Shown here in pieces: positions 22,310-35,399 of a stretch of DNA of 64,000 nt. Origin of the DNA: Valencia hispanica. Lineage: Eukaryota; Chordata; Actinopteri; Cyprinodontiformes; Valenciidae. Made by a program: the position numbers and the translations under genes. The notes under the pieces are model-generated. The model worked only from the letters and a program-made list of their open reading frames with translations, did not search any database and was not told the DNA's origin. The stretch covers positions 32,688,914 to 32,752,913 of the forward strand of contig OY747711.1 in assembly GCA_963556495.2 (NCBI GenBank), in the 5' to 3' direction. Within the stretch, counting starts at the first letter, position 1, and every line of letters begins with the position of its first letter.

Positions 22310-23200
22310 TCTGTTTTTGGTCGCACTTTAATGTTTCATCAAACAAAATTTACATATGAGATAGATTACACAGCCTGATAAAAGTAATTTACAACTGATT
22401 AAACAAACCTTGTCCTGTGTGAAAAGTGGTGACCTTTTGTTGAATGTTGAATTAATTGGAATTAATGACATTTTTCTTGGAAGGATGAGTTTAATTTCAG
22501 CAGCCACACCCAGGCCTGATTACTGCCTGACCAGTAGAATCATGCCTGACAATGTGAAGTAGGCTAAAAGATTTATAAATAAAAGCTAAATGTCATGCCC
22601 AGATCTAAAGAAATTCAACAGGTGAGAAACAAAGTCAACGACATCTACTAGTCTGGAAAAGATTGCAAAATCATTTGTAAAGTGTTGGCATACCGGCAAA
22701 CCCCAGTCAAAGCTATAATCCACAAATGGGAGATACATGATGGACCTTCCTAGGAGTGGCTGACCTACCAAAAATTATTTTAAAATATCTTCCATGAGGT
22801 AACCAAGGAACCAAGAGCAAAACCTACTGCATTGCAAACCTCACTTGCCTCAATAAAGATCCCTGTTCATGTATCAAAAATAAGAAAAAGAATGTGGGAA
22901 AAAAACAAGTTAATGTGAATGTTCCAAGGCCAAAACCAGTGCTGACCAAAAAGAACACAAAAGCCTGTCTCACAAAGAAACGTCTTGTAATATCCAAGAC
23001 TTTTGGGGAACTGTTCTGTGGACTGATGAGACAAAAATTAAGCTTTTTGGAAGGTTTGTATTCTGCGCCATCTGGCATTTATCAGTTCGTGACAACTCAA
23101 GCATACTTGTGTTCTGCAGCAGGATCAATCATCCAAGCCATGTCAGCAAATCAACATCTAAATGGCTAAATCAACAATATTACGGTTTTCTAGAGAAGGG
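22310..23200 (+). mobile_element. Tc1-like transposon remnant, plus orientation
   Basis: Matches the order of a common fish Tc1 family: CACACCCAGGCCTGATTACT (~22505), the start-like ATGCCCAGATCTAAAGAAAT (~22593), CCTCACTTGCCTCA (~22840), GACTTTTGGGGAACT and GTGGACTGATGAGACAAAAA (~23018), then GTTCTGCAGCAGGATCAAT (~23110). Frames are riddled with stops, and the region between the first catalytic Asp and the second is deleted. Confidence 0.75.
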
Positions 23201-24020
<820 letters not shown>

Positions 24021-24884
24021 TGCAGAAAAAGAGTACTTTGGCATGTGTAAGCTGTAGCCATGTCCATGTTCCATCTGTGAGGTCTGCCAGTCTGAGTTTA
24101 AGGGGTACAGAAGAGACTGTAATGGAAGCCCCAACCTACCCGGTTAATAAATCACATTCCTTCATGTATTTTTAAAGCCTCATAGACAGATTGCATGCAA
24201 ATTTGTGTGTAGGTGGTGAGAACAATCACGTTAGACCTCTGTACACACAGACCGTTAAGGCATCAGTCTGCGAAAGTATCCCACCAGGGAGATAACAAGA
24301 TAATAGCTCATACAAGAATAGCTGAATTAATAATTCATAGTTTATATATAAAGGAAATTGATGTGAATTTACAACCACAGCCATCACAGTGATGGAGGAA
24401 TACATTTTAAACTGTGATTGTACACCACCAATAATCAGTTATATTCATCTTATTGTCATTTCATTGTAAAGAAAACAAGAAATTGTTACTGTGGGATCCT
24501 CCAACAAATCAGATGATTAAATAGGAAAAACATAGAAATATTAAAAAGTATATGAAGTGGGTGTAAGAAATCTCTTACAATGTTCAGACAAAACTAGAAA
24601 AAGCATTTGTTGAACATTATATGAGATTACAAAAGACATTTTAAGCATTCCTTCTACATAACGCGTCGGAATTCTGTCATATCCATAAATTAAGATAACA
24701 TCAAGAACTACAGTCAGAATTTATTGTTTTTCTTTTTTCTCCATTTAACCATCATCAACTGTGACTAGTCTTTCTGTCCCTGCTGAAGAAAAGAATCTCC
24801 AAGGCATGATGCAGTCACTGCCATGTTTCACAGTGAGGTTGGCCTGCTCAGTATGAGGGGCTTATCCATTATGACTCTATTATT
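24021..24884. other. Intergenic with a short Tc1 fragment
   Basis: Only ~24770-24850 is recognisable: TCTTTCTGTCCCTGCTGAAG and CATGTTTCACAGTGAGG, minus-strand Tc1 transposase sequence. The rest is AT-rich and unexplained. Confidence 0.45.
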
Positions 24885-24985
24885 TTTTGGACACTCGTAG
24901 TCGTTTGCATGTAAGCAAGAAAGTATTTGTTTCTTGTTTTACTCTTGTAAAACAAGAAAAACCTGTTTTATTTGATAACTATTTT

Positions 24986-25420
24986 ACTTTTGAATATAAT
25001 GCAGCTGTTTTTAGCACTCCTCAGATTTTATGTGTCACAGTTTATAGGCCTCCTAAAAAGAGTGGACTTTTTTAAAGAATTGTCAGAGTTTGCTTTTATC
25101 AATTTTGCACAACTCTTATAAAAGAATCATTTCAGCTGGTGATTTTAATCTACATACAGATAACGTTTTAGATCCTTTATCAACAGAATTTTTAAATATT
25201 TTGACTTAAATAGATTTTAGTCGACATGTCACGCAGCCGACTCACAACAGAGGACACACCCTGGACTTGGTCATCACGTATGGCCTGTCCACCAGTGTGT
25301 CCTCTGTTGTTGACTTGGGTGTCTCTGACCATTACTGTGTATTTTTTAACATCACCAGTTTTATCCAGCAAGAAACCTCTGTGAGAACTGTCAGGAAATG
25401 TCATCTAACCCCTAAAGTAG
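24986..25420 (+). pseudogene. L2-type LINE endonuclease domain, broken
   Basis: Split frames read VTVYRPPKKSGLF, then SAGDFNLHTDN (the GDFN motif), then RGHTLDLVITYGL and LGVSDHYCVFF (terminal SDH with catalytic His). These are motifs of APE-type LINE endonucleases in the right order. The N-terminal part with the catalytic Glu is not recognised. Confidence 0.75.
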
Positions 25421-25996
25421 CTGCAGGTTTTCTGGAAGTTTTTCAAAAGATACCTCTCCTATTGTTTTACCTGCCCCCTGTGATTTTATTGTCAATGATC
25501 TTAACAGAAGGCTTCAATCTGCTCTTGACCAGCTGGCTCCATTTAAAGTTGTAAACACACACGAAGAAACGAAGACCGTAAAAAATTTAAGAGGAGCTGA
25601 AGGGTGGCAGAGAAAAAATGGAGGAAAAATAAAATCACAATAATTATCAAATATACATAGAACTTCTCAAATCATACAATAACGCTGTAAGAAATTCCAG
25701 AAATGCATACTTTTCCAGAATCATCTCAGAACATAAAAACAATCCCAAAATTCTGTTTTCCACTATAGACAACTTTTTTAACCGTACTACTGATGCATTT
25801 CGGAAAACTGCCTCTAACGCTCTCTGTGAGGAATTTGCAGCCCACTTCAGAGGGAAGGTAGACACCATCAGATGTACTATTTTATCTTCTCAAAGTAACA
25901 TGGTTTTAGACAAATCTCAGTGTGTCTTAACCAGAGGAAACGCTGGACAGTTTTGTCCTGGTAGAAGCTGGGACTCTTGATAAAGTTTTCTCCTCA

Positions 25997-26962
25997 GTGA
26001 AGCCCACCACAAGTGTTTTGGACCCGATTCTCACCTTGTTTATTAAGCAGTTTTATGGATCTTTTAGAGATGAGATTCTAACCATGATGAATTGCTCCCT
26101 TCAGACAGGGTTTTTTCCTGCCGCCTTTAAAGAGGCGGTAGTGAGGCCCCTGCTGAAGAAGAGCAATTTAGATTTTAATGATTTTAACCATTTCCGACCG
26201 GTACCGTTTTCAAGCAAGGTTTCAGAGAAGCTTGTTTTAATTCAACTTAATGATTTTATTAACACTCATAATGTCCTAGAGAAATTTCTGTCTGGTTTTA
26301 GGGTGAATAACAGCACAGAGATTGCCCTTCTGAAGATTTCAAATGATTTTAGATTAAACTATGATGCCCAGAAGGTAACAGTGTTGGTTCTACTGGATCT
26401 AAGCGATGCCTTTGATGCAGTGGACCACACTATTCTTTTAACTCGTTTAAAACAGATCGGCCTCTCTGATGCTGTTCATAAATGGTTCACATCCTATCTC
26501 ACAGACAGGACTTTTATGGTAAGTTTAGATATTTGCTCCTCTAAGGTAAACAAGATCACATGTGGTGTGCCCCAGGGTTCAATTTTAGGCCCAGTGATTT
26601 TTAATCTGTATATGCTCCCTCTTGGCAGCGTCATCAGAAGACATGGAGTTAACTTTCACAGTTATGCTGATGATACACAGTTGTACATCTCCATGTCTCC
26701 TGATGACACACGGCTGATGGATGCACTTTTTAACTGCATTTTAGACATCAAAACCTGGATGGCAGAAAACGTTCTCCAGCTCAACAAGGACAAAACCGAA
26801 GTTTTAGTCATCGGTCCTGAGGCTCAGCGAGAGAAACTTTTACCAAAACTAGAATCACTGTCTTTTAATCCTTCTTCACAAGTGAAGAACCTGGGTGTGA
26901 TTTTTGACTCTGAGCTGACTTTTATCCCTCACATTAAAAATATTACAAAAATAGGTTTTTAA
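25997..26962 (+). pseudogene. L2-type LINE reverse transcriptase core
   Basis: A 321-residue open frame. Motifs in order: VRPLLKKSNLD, SEKLVLIQLNDFI, LSGFRVNNSTEIALLK, VLLDLSDAFDAVDH (first catalytic Asp), [31 protein letters not shown] (catalytic DD), LNKDKTEVLVIGP and VKNLGVIFDSELTF. The catalytic residues are intact. A stop follows FIPHIKNITKIGF, and the remaining C-terminal domain continues in other frames to ~27465. It would copy the LINE RNA into DNA. Confidence 0.88.
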
Positions 26963-28224
26963 CATTTAAAGAACATTGCCAGAGTCCGGCCCATTCTCTC
27001 TCCGGCCAACACGGAGCTACTGATGCATGCTTTTATCACCAGCAGAATTGATTACTGTAATGCCCTGCTTTCTGGACTTCCCAAAAAGAGTATATCAGGT
27101 TTACAGCTTCTACAAAATTCAGCAGCACGTGTCCTGATGAAGACCAGGAGCACATTACACCTGTTTTAAACCCATTGCATTGGCTCCCCGTATGTTTTAG
27201 GATCGATTTTAAGGTTCTCTTCATGGTTTTTGACTGTCTTTCAGAACTGCTTTTACCATATGAACCTTCGCTGTCTCTGCGCTCCTCTTGCAGCTGTCTC
27301 CTTGTCATCACAAAAGGCAGGACACACACTCATGGTGAGGCGTCTTTCCAGTTTTATGGCCCTCACCTCTGGAACGGGCTGCCAGAGGACCTCAGGGCCG
27401 CAGAGAACTTTTATGTTTTTAAGAGCAGGCTCAAGACTCACCTTTGTAGCCGAGCATTTAATTGATGAATTGTTTAATAATATCTGCTTAATTGCACTGC
27501 ATTTTTTACTTGATAAAATTTTATCAATGTTTTACACTACATAATTCTAAATTTTATCAGTGTTAAAATTTGATCAATATTTTACTATTTACAATCATAT
27601 TTATCTACTCTTTATTTTAATATTTTAACCTGTTATTTTAATCTTCCTTCCAGTGTTTTCTCTGTGGGAGCCCTCTGCCTCAGGAGCGGTGGTTCGGCTG
27701 TGGCTGCCTGGGCACTCTCCAGGTAGTGCTTGGGTGGAGGTGGGGATCTCAGCCTTAACTCCACTGGGCGCCCTGGGCCAGTGCCTCGACTGTTGGAGTC
27801 GATCTGCTGCTGCTTATGCAGATGGCTCCCCTGATGGCGTTTCCTTACCTGGCTCATCTGTTCTCAGCCCAATGTCCTTGTTTACTGTTGCTTTTAAGTG
27901 TTGCATGCATGGGAGATGGGTTGGGAGGAAGGGGGGTATAACTGTGATCATGTTTTTGTTCTGGAGGGGGGGGGGGGGGGGGTTATGTGAGATCATTTAA
28001 ATCTGTAAAGCACTTTGAGATGCTATTTTGTATGAAAAGCACTTTATAAATAAAGTTTGATTGGATTTGATTTGATCTGTGCTTTCCTCATTCTGACCAA
28101 ATGTGGTTTCTTTTATGTGTATTTCTTTTGGTTAAATTGGTAAATAAAAGGTCCCTTTATTTTAAAAAAAAGGGTTAGACGTTTTTCAAAAGTCAAAAGT
28201 CTTCAAAACTTGCTTACAATGCCT

Positions 28225-28870
28225 GAGGCCATGTACACACGTTTTTTAAACGAATATCCTTACCCTGAGATGGAATTGCGACCTGCCCAGGGTGTACACC
28301 GCATCACTAGCCCCCTGCAACCATGCATTGGATGGATAATACAGATAATGGACAGATAATGGACAGATAATGGATGGATGAATATCCTCAGCACCTCATT
28401 GAAAAAAAAACTCCGTCCACACCTAACCACATAAGAGCGTTGTTAAGCACATTCATAAACATGCAAAACCTGTAGGGGGCAGTAGTTCCCCCAAATCCTA
28501 ACCACTCAGTAACTTTCTATGTTCTAACTTTTATATAGAGCAGTAATTGAGCTTGTAAAAATAAGCAAGCAAAAGGCGCTTGGACAAACGATGCCAACAC
28601 TGCTCTGAGGGCATAAATGTTATTTCTGAGAGTAAACAAAGGTCGCACAAGGGATGTCGGAGCATTTTTGTCGCAGAAAGTGACGTTGTGGAGTCTAAAA
28701 CTCCTCTGTCCATACGCAAACGCTTAAAACGGAGAAAACGCAAATGTTCACTTTGGCTGGAGTTTTTAGAAAGATTCATTTTCGGTGCCGTAAATCTGCC
28801 TTTTCGTGTGGATTACAGGCTAAATCATAGAAATATCTTTGTTTTGTGAGATACCCGGCTACGTGTCGAC
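28225..28870 (+). mobile_element. TIR-type non-autonomous transposon (GGCTACGTGTGCACATAGCC family), copy 1
   Basis: The ends GGCCATGTACACACG (~28231) and GGCTACGTGTCGAC (~28857) form a degenerate inverted repeat. An AACGAATATCC motif lies next to the left end. Its inner sequence (AAGCAAGCAAAAGGCGCTTGG, CCTGTAGGGGGCAGTAGTTC) recurs inverted at 40885-41163. A short insert (28258-28385) carries a retroposon tail with GGACAGATAAT repeats. No transposase; superfamily undetermined. Confidence 0.6.
28258..28385 (+). repeat. Retroposon tail with 12-bp minisatellite
   Basis: CCTGCCCAGGGTGTACACCGC and CCCCTGCAACCATGCATTGG belong to a fish retroposon tail that usually ends in GGATGGATGG. Here the end has become repeats of GGACAGATAAT. 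The inverted counterpart is at 56133-56262. Confidence 0.55.
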
Positions 28871-30908
28871 AAGACATGAACCTTGTCTCAGAAGCATATT
28901 TCTATGACTCAGCCTGTATATTCTGTTAGATTGCTTCATGTTAATCATTTGTACATTATAAACTCCATGTTACAGTCTTATCAACACTTGTCAGTCACAA
29001 CAACACCATAAGATAATTGTAATCTCATTAGGTAACATGCACATATCCATTACCGATGACCTCACAGCCCTCTGAGCTTCTATACAGTATTTTTCTCACT
29101 CAAACAAGAGAAGGTCGTTAATTCAGGAAACATGATTAGAAACATGTCAGAAAGTGAAGTGAATCACACTTGGCATGTTCCTCTAATTGGAACATGCACG
29201 TGCAGCTGAACACATTTAAATGTGTTTCCTGCTGAATGCTGTGGACTATTGTTATTTTTGGATATCTCTTGCTTTCAGCTCTAATGTAAACCACATATGC
29301 TGTTTAAATAATGAGTCTGGGCAGGTGGTTGATTATAAGTATCTTCAGTAATCTATTTCCAGCTGTAGGAGGAGGCAGCAACAGCTAAAGCTGCTTCAAC
29401 AAGCCTAATAGGCTGTTTTCATACTTACTTTCCCATCTGATCACTAACTTTCTATTATATTCTGTTAGAGGCATTTACAGAAATATAAAGGAAAGAAATA
29501 AAATATGACACAAGCCTTTTTTCTAAATTAATATTTAGTACTTGCTGTTTTTTTTGAGAAAGCTTTGTATGAGAAACACAATAAAATTCCCAAAATGAAA
29601 AAGATTCTGCTGTTGCATAATATGTGGCCTTGATGGAGGAGGTACATTCAGAACAATGGCACTCAGTCTAATGTCATTATCAAATGTAAATTACTCCCCC
29701 ACGAGCTGCTCTGTATTGTATCCTATATCCAGAAAGTTATTCAATTTTCAATTTAACATTGTCTGCACGTTCGAGCTGAGGAGAATCATGAATTACCAGC
29801 TGGTAAATTAGCTGCACTCCTGAGTTTGCTTTTTCAAGAATGGCAAAAGTATCTGAGATGTTATTTTACATACATAAGGTCAATGTAAGGCCCTCAGTGA
29901 GGGTTTAAACAGGATTATTTTTATCATGATTGCTTGATGAATAGATAGCCTGTACAATGTTAGTGAATGTTGATCATGTTGTTGTTGTTGTTTAATCGGA
30001 GATAGTATGCAGCAGCTTGTTTTTTAGAACGACCATGCAATGAAACATGATTCAAGCGTGAGGGACTGACTCAAGGTTGCAGTGAAATATTCATTCAAAT
30101 GAAGTAAAGAGTGGAGCAGCATAAGAATAACCCATCTTTAAAGATTAACATAACCCTTGGAGGTGTTATTGTATCCCCATAACTGAGTCAAGACTTTAGC
30201 AGGTGCAGAACAGCTCTCCCTCTCTGTGAGTTACTGCATTAGGGTCGCTCAAATTTCGTAGCCCAATCATGCGCCTCCTGTTCAATCTCTGGAGTAGAAG
30301 AATTGCTTTGCATTTTAAAAAGGTCAAACACTCAGATTTCTGCCAAGAGGAACTGAAGGGAAAAAATAATGTCTCTTTGCAGAATTATGCAGTAACACTG
30401 CTGATTCTCTCAACAACTCACTGTCTATTGAGCAGATTAGAAGAGTGTGTTGACTGACATCGACCTCGATAAGTGTTTTTACAACAGCGGATCATCATTC
30501 TAAACATTAATGTGGGGAATGTTTGAATAATTATTGCAGCATTGGGCTTTAAATTTACAGTATGAGGCAAACACTGTATGAAGTGTGTTTTTGTTTTTAG
30601 CACAGCTTGTTTTATTTAGCAATGTGTAACCTATAATTAACACTTAAGCTGATAATTAGCGGGAAAAAAACCTTGTAGCATGTAATCTGCAACTGTAAAG
30701 CGGATTTTAAACAACACTTCTTCTAAATTACAGAAAAACACATAATGTTGTTCAATGGTGGTTTTTGCATTAACCATGTCCCGAGCTGGCCCCTCCTTCT
30801 GCCACCCCCCGAACAAGCAAATCTTGCCTTAATGCTAAGAAATAATGAAAAATGCTCTTCTCTGTTTTTCTCAAGCAAAATAAAGGTTATTATTAATCTC
30901 AACCCTTA
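28871..30908. other. Long AT-rich interval without recognised repeats
   Basis: About 2 kb with no repeat signature and no supported gene. It is one of the longer stretches not explained by transposons, so it is a candidate for single-copy intergenic or intronic DNA with regulatory elements. Confidence 0.35.
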
Positions 30909-31120
30909 GCAAAAACTAGTATACTTGAAGTTTATTCTTTAAGTATACTTCTTTGTACTAAATTGAAACATTTTTAAGTTTATTGAAGTATACTTTAAGT
31001 ATCCTTAAAGTATACTTTGGGAAACTAAAATGTGAACTACAAGTACTACCAGTGTAGTACTTAAAATGTAATTGTAGTTCATATTTAGTTTATTGAAGTA
31101 TACTTTCAGTAAGGGAACTG
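30909..31120. mobile_element. Palindrome-rich MITE-like repeat
   Basis: AAGTATACTT and AGTATACTTT occur at about five positions, with TTTATTGAAGTATACTTT twice (~30980 and ~31090). The terminal TATACTT-type inverted motifs and the size (~200 bp) suggest a non-autonomous DNA transposon. Confidence 0.5.
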
Positions 31121-32296
31121 TGCTTTAAACAATCTTTGTTTAGTAGAATAGCCAGATGAAGTCTGACCAAATATAAATGTGTAAAATTTTAACCAAAGTC
31201 AAATGCTGCCTAAATTACTTTTAAAATCCCAGAATAACCCTTTAATTCTTGCACAATATCAAGCTTTAAATCTGACACCAACTTCAGCATCACTGGTTAA
31301 GTATGGTAATGTTTTGTTAGAGTACCTATGCTGTGCACACTGACTCACTAACTTGACATCCAAAGATGCAACATATTATTGTTTTATTTATTTATTTAGT
31401 TTGGCTTGTGATACATCCCTCTTTATTGACACTCTGAGCACAAACCCATATTGCTATCACATTTGCAGACACAAACAGTATGTGCTCATCAGGAAGGGTT
31501 AGAAGAATATTGCTTGGGAGAAAAACAGATATAGGCAGCGAATTGCCAGGATTTGAAAACAAAAGTTGAATTAAAAAATCTAAATTTGACAAATTATGAC
31601 TAAGGAAATAGACGGGCTGTTTTAAGAGAGTGCATGAAGATGCATATAAAGAAAAGAAACCGTGGTAGTTAAAGACAGGTGTTCCCTCCCCCATACACAG
31701 GTCTCCATGTCTAAAACATATTTACAGATAGTTGTTTTCCATTACAGTAAGTCTGTTGTTACTGAATTTTCTAGTCTTCCCTTATACTTTTCTACCTACG
31801 AGTGGCTCGGGATCCCCTGGGAGGATCTGGGTTGTTGTTATTGGGGTTGTCTGAGTTTCCCTTCGAGAAATCACCTGCCGTTGCAATGGATTACTGTACT
31901 TGAACTTTATTTACTTGCGATCTATTCAAAATTGGAGCTGTAATTGAGTGTGGGTTGAGTTGTAATTGTACTACACTAGAATTAGTTGAATTGAATGGAG
32001 TTGGGTTTGAATTGGACTTTTTATCAGTTTGGAGAAATTGGACAAATAAAAGATGATATACAGTAAAATCTCACTGTCATCATTCAAACTCTGATCTCTG
32101 ACTCTTTCTACTCCTCCTAACCTATCCTTCCCCTCTGTTGCCAGTGTGAGCATATGCTCCTGTTTGCATGCCTTGTTGGCTGTTCCTGGTCTTTGGAGCT
32201 TTTGGGTCCATGCCCAGTATTACACTGTGTTTGGGACAAAATGGCTACAGGAAAGGAAGTATCTCAGCACAGGTCCAAGATTCACCAAACCCCAGA
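31121..32296. other. Intergenic, nothing recognised
   Basis: AT-rich, with no supported gene or repeat family. Confidence 0.35.
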
Positions 32297-32341
32297 CCAC
32301 ACACACACATACACGCACACACGCGCACACACACACACACA
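32297..32341 (+). repeat. AC microsatellite
   Basis: Interrupted AC repeats with CGC variants. Confidence 0.93.
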
Positions 32342-33030
32342 AAGGCCATGTTGTACAGAAGCTACATTCATGAAGTGTATGCACCAAAAGCAAGCAAATA
32401 TCTTGCAGATAAGTATTTTTACCCACTTTCAAGCACCAAGGCATATATTTGTATTAGATTTTACAGTTTTCAGAAGATATGGGTGTATGCAATAAGGTAA
32501 TGGGGTGCACAACGATGAGCACCATAACCAGTATTAACATCTCATTGCCAAATAGAATTATTTGACACAAAGAGAAGAAGTTTAAAGTTTAAAGAAGTTT
32601 AAAAAAAAGTCACATTTATTTCACAAAAAGGATGGACTCCCGAGGTGGATCTGTCTAAAATGAAATTTGCAATGCTCAACAAAACCACATGTAAAGCTAT
32701 TTCGAATCAGCTGTCCTCCAGTGCCACATCTGGAGTTTTATTTAATCCATATTTAATGCGAGGAGTTGTGGAATTAAAGAGAACATCTATTTCGATCGCT
32801 CAATCTCTTACTAAAACAAGTTTCTCTCCAATGTGAACAAAATTTATCTGTTTTACAATCAAGTTTTAAAGCTTAGTATAGTTTGGAAAGTATATACAAA
32901 GTTTGACTCCTAAACCAAGAAGTCAGATATTTACAATTTAAAAAAAAATTAGAAGCAACTTGCCAAAATTATTTTTGTTTGTGAAATGTCAAACTAATGA
33001 AGGGGAGATCGTTTTTTCCTATTTTTGAAC
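32342..33030. other. Intergenic, nothing recognised
   Basis: AT-rich. A short AAGTTTAAAG-type simple sequence occurs at ~32578-32604. Confidence 0.35.
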
Positions 33031-33900
33031 CTTCATGTAGTTCATAAGTTTACATACATTTCTTTAGCATTTTGTACAATTGCGTTTTAAACTGTATGAC
33101 TTGGGTCAAAGGTTTTGAGCATTCTTCTAGAAGCTGGTAATAGTTTCCGGAACTACTGTAACTGAGTCATGCCTTGCTTGCACATACCAGGTTAGTTCTA
33201 CTCACAAATGTTTTGTAGGACTTAGGTTAGGGCTTTGCGATGGCCACTCCAGGTCCTGACTGCAAAAGTTAAGGTATTTGTCCCTAATGCATTTGCAAAC
33301 TGTAATCTTTTTTTATGCCGCTGCTAGAGTAGTGTCACTCTTTTACCAGCTTCAGCTTGGATCTTTATCAAGGCAAGGCAATTTTATTTGTATAGCACAC
33401 TTTCAACAACAAGGCAATTCAAGGTGCTTTACATAATTAAGTGGTAAAATAAAAATAGCAGTAAAACACATACAAAGCATATGAAGAAAAAACAGCAATA
33501 AAGGTATTTTGCTTTTTTCTAGGGCTAATAGCAACATCTGCAATCAAAGCACATTCACTACTGTCATAGGGTACCCATCTCCGTACTGAACAGTAGCGTA
33601 AATGGAGATTCCCATGTGGTATATAGTTGCATATAATTGTGTGAACAGATAATCGTGGCACATTCAGGATTCTGGAGATCCATCATTCTCTTCCTATATG
33701 CCACACAATGAGGCAGCGTGTTTGAGATGTTGCCTTAAAATATATCCACAGGTGTGCCTCCATTTAACTTAATATATATGGTGAATTAATGTATCAGAAG
33801 TTTAGAAAGCCCCCTGACACCATCATCTGGGCTTTCCCAGTTTGTTTAAACGAATAGAGAGGTAGTGTGTACATCTAAACTTCTGACTTTAGGGAAAAAA
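33031..33900 (-). mobile_element. Sleeping Beauty/Tdr1-like Tc1 remnant
   Basis: The left end has AAGTTTACATACAT and the right side GTACATCTAAACTTCTGAC, the inner direct-repeat motif of the IR/DR Tc1 group. Inside are GCTTTGCGATGGCCACTCCA and, on the minus strand at ~33540-33660, TIICNYIPHGNLHLRYCSV-like transposase residues. ATATCCACAGGTGTGCCTCC (~33740) matches the family leader. Much of the coding part is deleted, and an L2/Maui tail is inserted at 33374-33512. The right outer end was not found. Confidence 0.7.
33374..33512 (-). mobile_element. L2/Maui-type LINE 3' tail, very short
   Basis: AAGGCAAGGCAATTTTATTT ... TTCAAGGTGCTTTACAT, the reverse complement of the LINE tail at 4400-4563. 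Strongly 5'-truncated and inserted in the Tc1 remnant. Confidence 0.85.
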
Positions 33901-35189
33901 GTAAAGAAAATATCTCATTACCTTTGCTTATTTAGGTTTTTGTATGTTTCAAATGGTAGTTTGACTACTTATTTCTGATTTACTATTCTGTCACTAGAGA
34001 CTAGATGGATTAATGTTTCTAATTACTAAACAATGAGAGAGAGAGAGAGAGAGAGTCTAGTTATAGTGTTAAAAAGAGATTAACTTTACTCTTATATGCA
34101 TTCAGGTTTGAATTTCAGTAAGAACTCATGCTTGTTAGAAACACTGTCTAAGTAAAGACAGAAAGAAGATATTAATTTGTTTTTGCATTTTGGCATTTGT
34201 GTCAAGGTATATGGTTTGCACTGCTGTTAAAATGAATAAATCAATAATAATTGTGCTGTTGCGATAAAAAGGCTGAAGAACACTAAGATATGGAGTGTAG
34301 GATTTAATCATTGATTGAAAAGCAGCTGCAATTTCTTGCTGATGAATGTTTACTCTCTGTTATGCTCCCAAAATAAATAACTACAAATGATGGGACTAAT
34401 ACAATAAAAACTAACAAAAAAAACTGTATAATAATTGTTATATATATTAAAAGTCCAATAAAGCACTACGTTTTTATATTGAGACTGTGGGGAGCATTTC
34501 TTGCAGGTCGCCTGAAGATGAGCTGACATCTTAACAATGTAACCTTCAGGGAACCTGGAGGAATTCCTGGGGGGAATCCTTTGAATATGAGATCATGGAT
34601 TACATTCTCTGAAGGTTGTCTGAAGGCTGTACAGTTCTGGTTCTTAAACCTTATGTAAGAAAAATAACACCTGAGTAAATTGTAAGGCATCAAAATATCA
34701 CCAAGTTAACAAACAGTAATAAAACAGGACTTGGACTGTTTTTCAGTTTGTTGTAGTTTGGCTATGTGCATTTAATTTTACTCTAAATTGGACATTTCAC
34801 CACTCCAAGTTTAACAAATAATCAGAAATGTCCCTGAGGTTGGAACTTCAAGAAGGAATGTCAGAGTTTTCATAACAACCTTAACTTGAAAATCTAATTT
34901 GGCTCTCCAATGTTGTCTAAGATGAAGAAGAAGCTGCTGAAACAACCTGAAACTCGTTAACATTTTTTGAGCTTTGTGAAATGGAGAATCATCCCGCTTA
35001 AAGAACAACTCACCCCCAAATCAACTCTGTTTTGCTAATAAACTGTATAGATGAGTGTCTAATAGTGCTGTCTACATATCTGGTAATTAATTTTGGTAGT
35101 TTAGTAAATTTAAGTAAAAATATAAATTTTCTGCCAAAAACCATCAGTGTTAATCAGGTTAAATCTTTACACTACACTTGAATTTGATT
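33901..35189. other. Intergenic; GA tract and possible transposon end
   Basis: A (GA)n tract lies at ~34034-34054. TTAA (34998-35001) followed by AGAACAACTCACCCCCAAAT looks like one end of a TTAA-inserting element, but no partner end was found. The rest is unexplained. Confidence 0.4.
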
Positions 35190-35399
35190 CGGGCATTGTT
35201 ACTGGCTCAGCCACTATGACTGACATCCGCCAGCCATCCTGCCGCTGTGGAGTATAAAACAAGCCCAGTCTCGGCCACACATCCGTAGCAAGTCGGAATA
35301 GCAAGGAAGTGTTGACACCGCCCTGCCCTCTTCCCCCGCCGTCCCTCGGTGCGCCAGCCAACACCTTCTTTTGCTGTATTTTTCAAACCAGAATGAAGG

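Larger units (their letters stand above)
24885..28077 (+). mobile_element. L2-type LINE, nearly full length (subfamily distinct from Maui-type)
   Basis: Endonuclease remnants (~24990-25420) are followed by a linker, reverse transcriptase (25997-26962), a C-terminal region (27000-27465) and a GC-rich 3' untranslated block (~27650-27850). The tail AAAGCACTTTGAGATGC ... ATAAATAAAG ends in TTTGAT repeats (28055-28077). A poly-G run lies at ~27964-27982. Several stops make it inactive. Two partial copies of the same subfamily occur at 51905-53226 and 58925-59549. Confidence 0.87.

Noticed and set aside
27653..28000. 115-residue plus frame rich in Gly/Ser/Leu
   Set aside because: It lies in the GC-rich 3' untranslated part of an L2 LINE, and the frame is not kept in the other two copies.
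28354..28385. CRISPR-like repeat
   Set aside because: Short GGACAGATAAT units without spacers, in eukaryotic retroposon tail sequence.
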